A stretch of DNA of 64,000 nucleotides from Bdellovibrionales bacterium CG12_big_fil_rev_8_21_14_0_65_38_15 (lineage in GTDB: Bacteria > Bdellovibrionota > Bacteriovoracia > Bacteriovoracales > Bacteriovoracaceae). The translations under genes were made by a program, and so were the position numbers. The notes under the pieces are model-generated. The model was not told where the DNA came from. It saw only the letters and a list, made by a program, of their open reading frames with translations, and searched no databases. Each line of letters starts with the position of its first letter. Position 1 is the first letter of the stretch. This document shows, one piece after another, positions 54,237 to 63,013 of the stretch. The DNA lies in NCBI GenBank assembly GCA_002787775.1, contig PCUW01000050.1, positions 1-64,000 of the forward strand. The letters run 5' to 3'.

Positions 54237-56960
54237 ATGAAACGACAAGATTTTACTCATCTTTCAGCCTCCGACATTACTTATATTGATGGTCTCTACG
54301 AAGACTACAAATCAAATCCAGATTCGATTGAAGAAACCTGGAAAATGTTTTTTCAAGGTTTCGAATTTCAAGGACTATCGTCTGGTGGAGAATTTGATGA
54401 ATCTAAAATGCGAAAAGAGTTTAATGTTTTTCGCTTAATTCAAAGTTATCGCTCTCGTGGACATCTCGTTTCAGACACAAACCCAATTCGTCCAAGAAGA
54501 GATCGTGATGCAAGAATCTCTTTTGATCATTTTGACTTATCAACAGACGATCTTGATAAGCCATTTATGTGTCCTGAATTTGTAGGCCTTGCAAAAAATT
54601 CAACTCTAAGAGAAATCCTCGATCACCTTCGCGCTATTTACTGCGGTAAAATTGGTGTTGAGTACATGCATTGTCTCAATACTGATGTTCGTCGTTGGTT
54701 TAGAGAAAAATATGAATCAGAAGCTAAGAATCTAAACTTTCCACTTGAAAAGAAAAAAAGAATTCTTAGAAAACTAAATGAAGCCAATGTTTTTGAAAAC
54801 TTTCTTCAAAGTAAGTTCATTGGCCAAAAAAGATTCTCTTTAGAAGGTGGTGAAACGACCATTCCTGCGCTTGATGCCATTATTAATCATGGTGCAAAAC
54901 ATGGTGCTAAAGAATTTGTCTTTGGAATGGCCCATAGAGGTCGCTTAAACGTTTTAGCTAATATCGTCGGTAAAACTTATGAGTATATTTTCTCTGAGTT
55001 TGAAGGCGGCTCAATGGAAGAAAAAGCACAGGCTGGTGACGGGGATGTGAAATACCATATGGGTTTCACCTCAATTAAAGAATCAGCCGATGGTCATGAA
55101 GTCTACCTTAAAATTTTACCAAACCCATCGCATCTTGAAGCTATTGCTCCAGTGGTCATGGGCTACAACAGAGCTCAACTTGATCATGCTTATCATGGTG
55201 ATGAGAGTAAAATCCTGCCAATCATTATTCATGGTGATGCCGCTGTTGCAGGACAAGGTATTGTTTATGAATGCTTACAAATGAGTGAGCTTCCAGGATA
55301 TAGAGTCGGTGGCTCCATCCATTTTGTGATTAATAACCAAATTGGTTTTACCACTGACTTTGTTGATGGCCGAAGCACTCATTACTGCACAAGTGTTGCA
55401 AAAATGCTTGATTGTCCAGTCATTCATGTCAATGGTGATGAACCTGAGTCAGTTGTGTATGCCGTAGAATTAGCAACTGAGTTTAGACAAAAGTTTAAAA
55501 AAGATGTTTTCGTCGATATGGTTTGTTACAGAAAACATGGTCACAATGAAGGTGATGAGCCTAAGTACACTCAGCCACATCTTTATGGTCTAGTGGCAAA
55601 ACATAAAAACCCAAGAGAAGTTTATATTGAAAAACTTCTTGCAGCGGATCCAGAAGTTAAAAGCCTTGCAAAGCAAATGCAAAAAGAATTTAAAGATCTA
55701 CTTTCTGATCGCTTAAATAATGTTAAACAAAAAGAATTACCAAATCGTAAAAAAGGTCCACACAAAGAGTGGGAAAAATTACGTTTTAGTAAACCTGGTG
55801 ACTTTGATGAAAAGGTTAACACAGGGGTTGATCGTAAGATTCTCGATAAAATTATGTCGGCCATGACAAAGGTTCCGGAAGGGTTTAATACTCTTAAAAA
55901 AGCGCAAAAAATTCTTGATGATCGTGCCGCTTCTTGGTCAAACGATTCAGTTGATTGGGCGATGGCCGAGCTATTGGCATACGGAACAGTTTTAAATGAA
56001 GGCTTCGGTGTTCGTTTTTCTGGTCAAGATGTTGTCAGGGGAACTTTTTCTCATCGCCACGCTAAAGTGTTTGATGAGATGACGAGTGAAGCTTACTGCG
56101 GACTTGATCATATTCAAGAAAAACAAGGCCAATTTAGTATTTATAATTCACTTTTATCTGAATACGCCGTTTTAGGATTCGAGTATGGCTACTCTCAAGG
56201 AAGTCCACACTCGCTCAATATTTGGGAAGCCCAATTTGGTGATTTTGCCAACGGTGCACAGATCATGATCGATCAGTTCATCAGTGCAGGTGAGACCAAA
56301 TGGCGCAGAATGTGTGATCTCGTTATGCTTTTACCTCATGGCTATGAAGGTGCCGGGCCGGAACATTCATCGGCCAGAATGGAGCGTTTCTTGCAATTAT
56401 GTGCAGAGGATAATCTAGTTATTGCCAACTGTACGACAGCGGCTAACTTCTTTCATGCGCTTCGAAGACAAATTAAATGGGAATTTAGAAAGCCTTTGAT
56501 TGTGTTCACACCAAAATCTCTGCTTAGAGATTCACGTGTGACTTCTTCTATTGATGATCTTGTTAAAGGTCAATTTCAAGAAGTGATCGATGATAAAGCA
56601 GCTGATCCTAAAAAAGTTAAAACGGTATTGTTGTGTACTGGGAAGATTTATTATCAGTTACTAGAAAAGAAGAATCAAGAAGATCGAAGCGATGTCGCGA
56701 TTGTGAGACTCGAGCAAATTTACCCATTACCTGAAAAGCAGATTGATGCCGTCCTTAAAAAGTATAAGGGCGCTAAAAATCTTCGTTGGGTACAGGAAGA
56801 GCCTTTAAATATTGGGGCTTGGACTTTCCTGATGAGATGGCGTGAACTTTTTGGAAACTTTGAATGTGTTTCCAGAAAAAGTGCGGCTTCACCGGCGACA
56901 GGTTTTGCCTCTGTCCACCAAAGAGAACAAGAAGAAATTTTAAAGAAAGCATTTTTATAG
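54237..56960 (+). CDS. sucA: 2-oxoglutarate dehydrogenase E1 component
   Basis: E1 decarboxylates 2-oxoglutarate with thiamine diphosphate and passes the succinyl group to E2. From ATG 54237 it has 907 residues; in-frame starts at 54204 (ATG) and 54186 (TTG) would lengthen it, and none has a strong ribosome site. The N-terminal YIDGLYEDYKSNPDSIEETW is the E2/E3-binding helix of the family. GMAHRGRLNVL, HGDAAVAGQGIVYE, INNQIGFTTD, RKHGHNEGDEPKYTQPHLY, SAGETKWRRM and LLPHGYEGAGPEHSSARMER follow. Confidence 0.96.
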   Translation: MKRQDFTHLSASDITYIDGLYEDYKSNPDSIEETWKMFFQGFEFQGLSSGGEFDESKMRKEFNVFRLIQSYRSRGHLVSDTNPIRPRRDRDARISFDHFDLSTDDLDKPFMCPEFVGLAKNSTLREILDHLRAIYCGKIGVEYMHCLNTDVRRWFREKYESEAKNLNFPLEKKKRILRKLNEANVFENFLQSKFIGQKRFSLEGGETTIPALDAIINHGAKHGAKEFVFGMAHRGRLNVLANIVGKTYEYIFSEFEGGSMEEKAQAGDGDVKYHMGFTSIKESADGHEVYLKILPNPSHLEAIAPVVMGYNRAQLDHAYHGDESKILPIIIHGDAAVAGQGIVYECLQMSELPGYRVGGSIHFVINNQIGFTTDFVDGRSTHYCTSVAKMLDCPVIHVNGDEPESVVYAVELATEFRQKFKKDVFVDMVCYRKHGHNEGDEPKYTQPHLYGLVAKHKNPREVYIEKLLAADPEVKSLAKQMQKEFKDLLSDRLNNVKQKELPNRKKGPHKEWEKLRFSKPGDFDEKVNTGVDRKILDKIMSAMTKVPEGFNTLKKAQKILDDRAASWSNDSVDWAMAELLAYGTVLNEGFGVRFSGQDVVRGTFSHRHAKVFDEMTSEAYCGLDHIQEKQGQFSIYNSLLSEYAVLGFEYGYSQGSPHSLNIWEAQFGDFANGAQIMIDQFISAGETKWRRMCDLVMLLPHGYEGAGPEHSSARMERFLQLCAEDNLVIANCTTAANFFHALRRQIKWEFRKPLIVFTPKSLLRDSRVTSSIDDLVKGQFQEVIDDKAADPKKVKTVLLCTGKIYYQLLEKKNQEDRSDVAIVRLEQIYPLPEKQIDAVLKKYKGAKNLRWVQEEPLNIGAWTFLMRWRELFGNFECVSRKSAASPATGFASVHQREQEEILKKAFL

Positions 56961-56981
56961 AAAATATGATGAGGAAGCCCT

Positions 56982-58196
56982 ATGAGTATTGAAGTTAAGA
57001 TTCCACAAATTGGAGAGTCTGTAACAGAGGTCACACTAGCCAGTTGGTTAGTTGCTGACGGTGATCAAGTTGATGAAGGTGATAACCTTTGTGAAATTGA
57101 ATCAGACAAAGCGAATATGGAACTGCCTGCAGAGACCGCAGGTGTCATTACGTTTAAAGCTAGTGAAGGTGATGAATTAAAAATCGGCGCCGTCATCGCA
57201 ACAATTGAGCCAGGTGCAGGAACTAAAAAAGCGGCTCCTAAAGCTGAAGCTCCTAAAGCTGAAGCCAAAGCTTCAGCGCCAGCAGCTTCATCTTCAACAG
57301 GTGATAAAAACTTTCCTTCACCAGCAGCAAGAAAAATATTAGATGAAAAAGGTGTCTCAGCAGATTCAGTGAGTGGCACAGGAAAAGACGGTCGTATCAC
57401 TAAAGGTGATGCACTCGGTGCAAGCCAGAGTAAGCCTGCTGCTGCGTCTAAACCTGCAGCTGATATTAAACCAGCAGTTGCAGCTGGTGGTGCCGTTAGA
57501 ACTAAACGCGTCGAAAAGATGACTCGTTTAAGAAAAACCATTGCTGCAAGATTAACGGAAGCCAAAAACTCTACGGCCATGCTAACGACTTTTAACGAAG
57601 TCGACATGTTCGAGGTGATGGAATTACGTAAGCGTTATAAAGAAGAATTTCAAAAAAAGCATGACATCGGTCTTGGCTTTATGAGCTTTTTCACTAAAGC
57701 GTGTTGCTTAGCTCTTCAACAAGTTCCAGGAGTGAACGCCCAACTTGATGGGGACGATATTATTTATCATGATTATTGTGATGTCGGCGTTGCGGTTTCA
57801 ACTCCACGCGGACTTGTAGTACCTGTTGTAAAAAATGCTGAGAGTCTTTCGATGGCACAGATTGAAGGCGAGATTAAACGTCTTGCACTTAAAGGTCGTG
57901 ATGGAAAACTTACTATTGATGAAATGCAAGGTGGAACATTCACTATTACAAATGGTGGTGTATTCGGTTCAATGCTTTCAACTCCAATTTTAAATATCCC
58001 ACAATCAGCTATTCTTGGAATGCACAATATTGTTGAGCGTCCAGTGGCATACAAAGGTCAGGTCGTCATTCACCCAGTGATGTATCTTGCACTTTCTTAT
58101 GATCACCGCGTGATTGACGGTAAAGAATCAGTGACATTTCTTAAAACAGTTAAAGAAATGATTGAAGATCCTGCTAAAATGCTTTTAGGAATTTAA
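56982..58196 (+). CDS. sucB: 2-oxoglutarate dehydrogenase E2 (dihydrolipoyl succinyltransferase)
   Basis: E2 forms the core of the complex and makes succinyl-CoA. The 404 residues comprise an N-terminal lipoyl domain with ESDKANMEL (lipoyl Lys43), an Ala/Pro/Lys-rich linker with repeated APKAEA, and an E3-binding domain [32 protein letters not shown]. The catalytic domain ends [15 protein letters not shown] with His375 and Asp379. It lies 21 bases after sucA. Confidence 0.97.
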   Translation: MSIEVKIPQIGESVTEVTLASWLVADGDQVDEGDNLCEIESDKANMELPAETAGVITFKASEGDELKIGAVIATIEPGAGTKKAAPKAEAPKAEAKASAPAASSSTGDKNFPSPAARKILDEKGVSADSVSGTGKDGRITKGDALGASQSKPAAASKPAADIKPAVAAGGAVRTKRVEKMTRLRKTIAARLTEAKNSTAMLTTFNEVDMFEVMELRKRYKEEFQKKHDIGLGFMSFFTKACCLALQQVPGVNAQLDGDDIIYHDYCDVGVAVSTPRGLVVPVVKNAESLSMAQIEGEIKRLALKGRDGKLTIDEMQGGTFTITNGGVFGSMLSTPILNIPQSAILGMHNIVERPVAYKGQVVIHPVMYLALSYDHRVIDGKESVTFLKTVKEMIEDPAKMLLGI

Positions 58197-58205
58197 GGAT
58201 AACTT

Positions 58206-59615
58206 ATGTCAAAACAAGAATATGATGTTGTTGTAATCGGTTCAGGTCCTGGTGGTTATGTCTGTGCCATTCGTTGCGCCCAGCTTGGTCTTAAAACTGC
58301 CATTGTTGAAAAATATTCAACTTTAGGTGGAACTTGTTTAAACGTCGGTTGTATTCCTTCAAAAGCTTGGCTTGATTCTTCTGAGCGCTATCATGAAACC
58401 GTTCACACTCATGCTGATCACGGGATTAAAGTCTCTAAGGTTGAATTAGACTTTAAAAAAATGAGAGATCGCGTGAAAGCGGTTGTGAACGATAATGTCG
58501 GTGGTGTTTCTTTCTTGATGAAGAAAAATAAGATTGATGTTCATCAAGGCATGGGCTCTTTTAAAAGTGCCAACGAAGTTTTAGTTAAAGGTGACAAGGG
58601 CGAGACAGTTCTAGCTGCCAAAAATATTATCATTGCTACTGGCTCAAAACCTTCAACGCTTCCAGGAATTGAAATTGATAAAAAAACAGTCATTACTTCT
58701 ACTGAGGCTTTGTTTTTAGATAAGCAGCCAAAAAGTTTAGTCGTGATTGGTGGTGGAGTGATTGGTTGTGAGATGGCTTCTGTTTATGCTCGTCTTGGAA
58801 CAAAAGTAACAATTGTTGAATACGCAGACTCTTTAATTGGCACCATGGATAAAGATTTATCTAAAGTCTTAACCAAGGTATTTAAAAAAGATGGAATTGA
58901 ACTTCTAACAGGTCATGCCGTTTCAAGTGCTAAAGGTTCAAAGTCTAAAGCAGTTGTTGTGGCAAAGAATTTAAAAAAGGGCGAAGAGATCACCATTGAA
59001 GCAGAGATGTGTTTAGTTGCCGTTGGTCGCCGTCCTTTTGTCGAAGGATTAAATCTAGAGGCGGCTGGTGTTCAGCTTGATGAACGCTCACGAGTTAAAA
59101 CGGATGATCATTTAAGAACAAATATTTCTAATATCTATGCCATTGGTGATGTGGTCAAAGGCGCGATGCTGGCCCATAAGGCCGAAGAAGAGGGTGTTTT
59201 TGTGGCCGAGCTTATCGCCGGACAAAAACCTCATATTAATTACAATCTTATTCCTGGTGTTGTTTATACTTGGCCTGAAGTTTCAGCAGTTGGTGCAACT
59301 GAAGATGAGCTTAAGAAACAGGGGATTGCTTATAAAGTCGGAAGTTTTCCTTATAAAGCATCAGGTAGAGCACGCGCTTCAAATGAAAGTGAAGGGCTTA
59401 TTAAGGTTTTAGCGGATGCCTCAACCGATGAGATCCTTGGTGTTCATATGGTCGGTGCTCGTTGTGCTGATATGATTGCTGAAGCCGTACTTGCCATGGA
59501 GTTTAGAGCTTCGGCCGAAGATGTCGCTCGTACTTGTCATGCACATCCAACCTATACAGAGACTTTCAAAGAAGCCTGTATGGCGGCCAGTGAGAATCGC
59601 GCGATTCATATCTAA
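58206..59615 (+). CDS. lpd: dihydrolipoyl dehydrogenase (E3)
   Basis: E3 reoxidises the lipoyl arm of E2 with NAD+. The 469 residues show the FAD site VVVIGSGPGGYVCAIRCAQLG, the redox pair GGTCLNVGCIPSK (Cys44, Cys49), the NAD fold VVIGGGVIGCEMASVYARLG, and a C-terminal HAHPTYTE with the catalytic His-Glu. It is the last gene of sucA-sucB-lpd. Its stop abuts the convergent lipoprotein gene with no terminator between. Confidence 0.97.
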   Translation: MSKQEYDVVVIGSGPGGYVCAIRCAQLGLKTAIVEKYSTLGGTCLNVGCIPSKAWLDSSERYHETVHTHADHGIKVSKVELDFKKMRDRVKAVVNDNVGGVSFLMKKNKIDVHQGMGSFKSANEVLVKGDKGETVLAAKNIIIATGSKPSTLPGIEIDKKTVITSTEALFLDKQPKSLVVIGGGVIGCEMASVYARLGTKVTIVEYADSLIGTMDKDLSKVLTKVFKKDGIELLTGHAVSSAKGSKSKAVVVAKNLKKGEEITIEAEMCLVAVGRRPFVEGLNLEAAGVQLDERSRVKTDDHLRTNISNIYAIGDVVKGAMLAHKAEEEGVFVAELIAGQKPHINYNLIPGVVYTWPEVSAVGATEDELKKQGIAYKVGSFPYKASGRARASNESEGLIKVLADASTDEILGVHMVGARCADMIAEAVLAMEFRASAEDVARTCHAHPTYTETFKEACMAASENRAIHI

Positions 59616-60728
59616 TTAATGAATAATTTTTTCTAAGAGTTGGCGACAAGTTCCTTGTCCGCCAATTCCTGTTTGAAGTTTTTGTTCAACAGGTGAGAGC
59701 ATATTAACGAAGTGATTCCACACATCATCTCGATTTGCTGTTCCTTTTCTCCAACTATCGGCCAGCTCGTGTGACCAAAACCAAGGATGATCTTGCTTGG
59801 AATAAAACCATCTCGAGTCATAAACCGTACTTGGTATTTTAATATTTTTGTCATAGCCCCACATATTAAAGGGGACCTGCTTTTTAATATCAATCAGTGG
59901 TAAATCATCTTTAACAACATAGTGACCAAAGTCATAAATGCCTCGGTGATCAAGAGTGCCTTGAATATTTTCATTTGGATCAATACCGTATGTTCTAAGC
60001 TTTGCTTGCAGCTGTGTACGCTTTGGATCTGGAAGCCATTCAGAACCACTGTAGGGTCTAACATGAGCTTGTCTTACATAGAGTCCAGCTGGAGAAGTTG
60101 AACCATCTGCGTGAAGGACTTCAAATCCAGCATCAATAACTGCATAGGAGCCAACTGTTTTAAAATCTTGCCCATTATCCTTAAGTACTCTTCTCATGAG
60201 GTTTTCGTAGAGAAATTCACGAATACTTTCACCTAAAGTGGCGACACCATTTCCGTGATCAGCCTGCGAAGGCCTAAGGCTTCCACTTCCTTTGACGTCC
60301 ATTAGGCCCAAGGAAGAGCCAGAAACTGGATCGTTCATATCAAAGACTAAGGCACGTCCATACTTTGGAGGACGTAAAGCCTCTCTCGTCTTATCCGTAA
60401 TTTTAATGGGGGTGTTAACTCTGTGTTGATTGGCTTGTGGCTTTGAAACATAAGCCAGATTTTCTAAAAGCCACTCATCGATTTCATGATTGGGAAGATG
60501 TTGAATCGTTGGAAAATCTCTTCGCACTAGGTCATAGTCTACAATGACAATCTTAGCATCGCGCAATCGAACAACTTCTTCACTTTGTGTTGAAGGGTGA
60601 ACAACATTAATGTCTCTTTCAGGAGTAATATTCCAGAAATCTTCATCACTTGCTGGAAATCTCGCCGTTTTTTGCTCACATGAACTGATCAGTATCACTA
60701 GAAACGTAAGAGTTAGAAGGCTTTTCAT
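59616..60728 (-). CDS. exported SelO-like lipoprotein
   Basis: ATG 60728 opens a lipoprotein signal (SLLTLTFLVILISSCEQK, Cys17); a GTG at 60734 is the only alternative. The 370 residues align by eye with SelO protein AMPylases: LMDVKGSGSLRP (145-153; Lys146 as the SelO catalytic Lys), ESIREFLYENLMRR (Glu171 as its ion-pair Glu), AGLYVRQAHVRPYS (214-227), and GTLDHRGIYDFGHYVV (258-272; Asp260 and the DFG Asp as metal ligands). Known SelO proteins are cytoplasmic or mitochondrial, so a secreted member is unusual. The C-terminus is Trp-rich. Function inferred from residue pattern only. Confidence 0.68.
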   Translation of the reverse strand: MKSLLTLTFLVILISSCEQKTARFPASDEDFWNITPERDINVVHPSTQSEEVVRLRDAKIVIVDYDLVRRDFPTIQHLPNHEIDEWLLENLAYVSKPQANQHRVNTPIKITDKTREALRPPKYGRALVFDMNDPVSGSSLGLMDVKGSGSLRPSQADHGNGVATLGESIREFLYENLMRRVLKDNGQDFKTVGSYAVIDAGFEVLHADGSTSPAGLYVRQAHVRPYSGSEWLPDPKRTQLQAKLRTYGIDPNENIQGTLDHRGIYDFGHYVVKDDLPLIDIKKQVPFNMWGYDKNIKIPSTVYDSRWFYSKQDHPWFWSHELADSWRKGTANRDDVWNHFVNMLSPVEQKLQTGIGGQGTCRQLLEKIIH

Positions 60729-60832
60729 AGGCACTTATCGGCTAATAGATATTGATACTTGAACAACAAAGTCGGAATAGGACTTTTCCTTTACAGTTCA
60801 CTGTTAAATTGCGGAAAATAAAGGGGAAAGTA

Positions 60833-60922
60833 TGGTGCCCGAGACGAGACTTGAACTCGTACGGAATGATTAATTCCGAGGGATTTTAAATCCCTTGTGT
60901 CTACCGATTTCACCACCCGGGC
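60833..60922 (-). tRNA. tRNA-Leu (anticodon UAA)
   Basis: Read on the reverse strand from 60922 to 60833, the acceptor stem GCCCGGG pairs with CTCGGGC followed by ACCA, so CCA is encoded. The D arm has TGAAATCGGTAGACA. The anticodon arm is AGGGA-TTTAAAA-TCCCT with anticodon TAA. A long variable arm CGGAATTAATCATTCCG is the class II mark of Leu, and the T arm has GTTCAAGTC. The full length of 90 bases is right for tRNA-Leu. Confidence 0.97.
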
Positions 60923-60931
60923 AGGAAGATG

Positions 60932-60960
60932 ATTCAAGGATGAACGTGATTTTCGACCAA
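60932..60960 (-). promoter_or_regulatory. candidate tRNA-Leu promoter
   Basis: Reverse strand: TTGGTC (60960-60955), 17 bases, TTGAAT (60937-60932), ten bases before the tRNA 5' end. It overlaps the first codons of the divergent lipoprotein gene. Confidence 0.4.
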
Positions 60961-62511
60961 ACTCGTAGTTTCTGTCAATTAACCTTAGCAATATTTTTTT
61001 TATGCTACGGCTGTAGTTCTAATAATATTGTAGAAAATAAGCCGTTAGAAATTAAAGCTGTTTATAACGAGCTGCAACCTAATACTGTAGAAGCTAAGCC
61101 TGATGGCACTGTTGGGCCTCACTTGTTTTTTGACCCTGCGCCATTTGCTCATCCAGAAGATAAATCAGTCAATGTTATTATTTTAACTCCTGCAGCGTCG
61201 CTGCACGGCTACGGACTAGATACTCGATCAGGTTCGCTCTATCGTCAGCGCTTTTATTGTGAGCATAAAGATATCTGGAATAATTATAATGACGAGTTAT
61301 CAACACCTCCATTTTCCATAGCTGTAGTTCCAAGAACACTAGACGCTTTAGGTGAACCGCAACAAACATTTGTTTTTGGTAATTCTAAATATCTAGACCA
61401 ACCTAGTAGTGAAACACTTACTCATCGAGTTCGAATCGTTGGAGGGGTGATTAGGCAAGTCTGTAGAGATTACCCATGTGCAACCACAGAAAGGTGGTTA
61501 TCAAATATGCAGTTGATTGCAGTCAATTCACAAGATCCTAAGTTTAAAGATGTTCAAGATTTAGCTTCTTTAAAATCAAAAGTTGATTGGGAAGAATCTC
61601 TTGCTTGGATGCAAAATGGATTCGGCGTTACTTTAGCAGGTACAAGACCTGAGCCTGTTTATAGAGTGACAGGTGAAGTCGATGCAAATAGAGCTCTTTC
61701 TTATTTTTTAAAAAAGAACCGAGAAATAAATTTTGAAGAACAAAAAAGTATTTCCAAAAGTTGTAATATTCTCTATGAAGATCTTTGGCAAGGCTCTCAA
61801 AGAGTTAGAAAAGCTATAGCAAAAAGAAAGGAAATGCTTACGAGTGGAAAAGCAGGAACAGAAGAACTCTTAGTTGAGTACTCTGATCTTGAACGATTAA
61901 ACCTCACAAAAGAACAACGTCAAGCGGATGCCATTAATAAGAAATTTGAAGTAAAGAAGAGTCGTAGTGAATATGACTTTGCTAAATTCTTTGGAAATTT
62001 CCATGAAAATTACGGCAAAAGATACAAAACTTGTATGCGTTTTGTAAGGCCTGCTAGCATTGCTAAAGATGAGGAACGATTTTGGTTTTTTGCCTTTGTT
62101 GATTTATTCATGGGACTTGAAGACTTGGGTTGGTCATATCGATGTTCTAGAAGAGCATGGTTGGAAAATCCTAAGAAATCTGATGGCACAAGACTTTTTA
62201 CTAATTCTTTTGAAAAAAGTTGTACCGTTAATGAGCTTGATTTAGCTTTTGATATGGCCGTTACGGTCATGAGTGGTGAAAGAAATGCCAAGCGTCCTCA
62301 CATGAGATTTATTGGATATGATTCTGGCGCCAATGGTAGCCATGAAAAAATTTATGGTTGGGTTCATGAAGATGGCAAAGAACTTGTTTGTACAGATGAA
62401 GAACAAGCAAAATTTCTAGAAAAAGATCGTACCGTTATTTTTCCAAGTGATGTGAGTTGGAAAAGTTTTAGAGTCGAAGAAAAAAGGTCGAGATATGACA
62501 TTATCAGATGA
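60940..62511 (+). CDS. lipoprotein of unknown function overlapping nuoB
   Basis: The start at ATG 60940 gives a lipoprotein signal (QLTLAIFFLCYGCSSNN, Cys25). AGGAAG lies 11 bases upstream, and longer frames would run into the tRNA. The 523 residues contain a ~270-residue mixed domain with several Cys, a Lys/Glu-rich helical middle (~290-360), and a C-terminal part with WSYRCSRRAW. No family is recognised. The last 17 bases overlap the nuoB start, so the protein is coupled to the complex I-like genes. It may be an assembly or anchoring factor, but nothing in the sequence proves it. Confidence 0.75.
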   Translation: MNVIFDQTRSFCQLTLAIFFLCYGCSSNNIVENKPLEIKAVYNELQPNTVEAKPDGTVGPHLFFDPAPFAHPEDKSVNVIILTPAASLHGYGLDTRSGSLYRQRFYCEHKDIWNNYNDELSTPPFSIAVVPRTLDALGEPQQTFVFGNSKYLDQPSSETLTHRVRIVGGVIRQVCRDYPCATTERWLSNMQLIAVNSQDPKFKDVQDLASLKSKVDWEESLAWMQNGFGVTLAGTRPEPVYRVTGEVDANRALSYFLKKNREINFEEQKSISKSCNILYEDLWQGSQRVRKAIAKRKEMLTSGKAGTEELLVEYSDLERLNLTKEQRQADAINKKFEVKKSRSEYDFAKFFGNFHENYGKRYKTCMRFVRPASIAKDEERFWFFAFVDLFMGLEDLGWSYRCSRRAWLENPKKSDGTRLFTNSFEKSCTVNELDLAFDMAVTVMSGERNAKRPHMRFIGYDSGANGSHEKIYGWVHEDGKELVCTDEEQAKFLEKDRTVIFPSDVSWKSFRVEEKRSRYDIIR

Positions 62512-63013
62512 TCTTTTAGATCGTTTAGTACTTACAACTTCAAGTCACTCTTTTTTAAATTGGCTTGAAGTAAAATCGAGAGACACATCACCTTGGGTCT
62601 TTCCCTTTGGATTATCATGCTGTTCTCTAGAACATGCAGCAGCTTTTCATACGTCTGTTCTTATCTCTGACAACCAATCCAGTCCTCAAAGAGTTAGACC
62701 TGAAGAAGCTGATTTGATGATTTTTGGTGGCTCGGTGACAACTAAACTCTTGCCTATCCTAAGTGAAATTCATGGACGATTAAAAGAGCCAAAATGGGTT
62801 ATGAGTATTGGCGCTTGTGCTGCAAGTGGTGGACTCTATGCTGAAGGTTACTCCGTTCTTCCTGGAATGAGCCAACATTTCCCCATTGATGTTTATGTTC
62901 CAGGTTGTCCGCCCGGACCTGAGCAATTAGTAGAAGGCTTTAGTATTATAAGACAAAGAATGAAGAAAAATATTAGTAGTTGGTTATTAGATCAAGAAAG
63001 AGCTCAATTGTGA
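62495..63013 (+). CDS. nuoB: NuoB-like subunit of a complex I-related enzyme
   Basis: NuoB holds iron-sulfur cluster N2 next to the quinone site. The 172 residues keep its four ligands: FGLSCCSLEHAA (Cys-Cys), GACAASGG and VPGCPPGPEQLVEG, with ADLMIFGGSVTTKLLP and PKWVMSIGA between. Unlike classical operons, no nuoA lies upstream; an unknown lipoprotein gene overlaps its start instead. The start ATG 62495 is within that gene. The stop TGA overlaps the GTG start of nuoCD. Confidence 0.9.
   Translation: MTLSDDLLDRLVLTTSSHSFLNWLEVKSRDTSPWVFPFGLSCCSLEHAAAFHTSVLISDNQSSPQRVRPEEADLMIFGGSVTTKLLPILSEIHGRLKEPKWVMSIGACAASGGLYAEGYSVLPGMSQHFPIDVYVPGCPPGPEQLVEGFSIIRQRMKKNISSWLLDQERAQL

Noticed and set aside
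57065-57607. Long reverse-strand reading frame inside sucB
   Set aside because: It mirrors the Ala/Pro/Lys-rich linker and lipoyl region of sucB on the other strand; it has no ribosome site or recognisable protein.
60833-60922. tRNA-Leu as an integration site for a mobile element
   Set aside because: No integrase gene and no repeated tRNA 3' end are visible in the window.
60791-60991. Reading frame across the tRNA-Leu gene
   Set aside because: It runs through the tRNA and its flanks and is explained by the tRNA and the lipoprotein gene.
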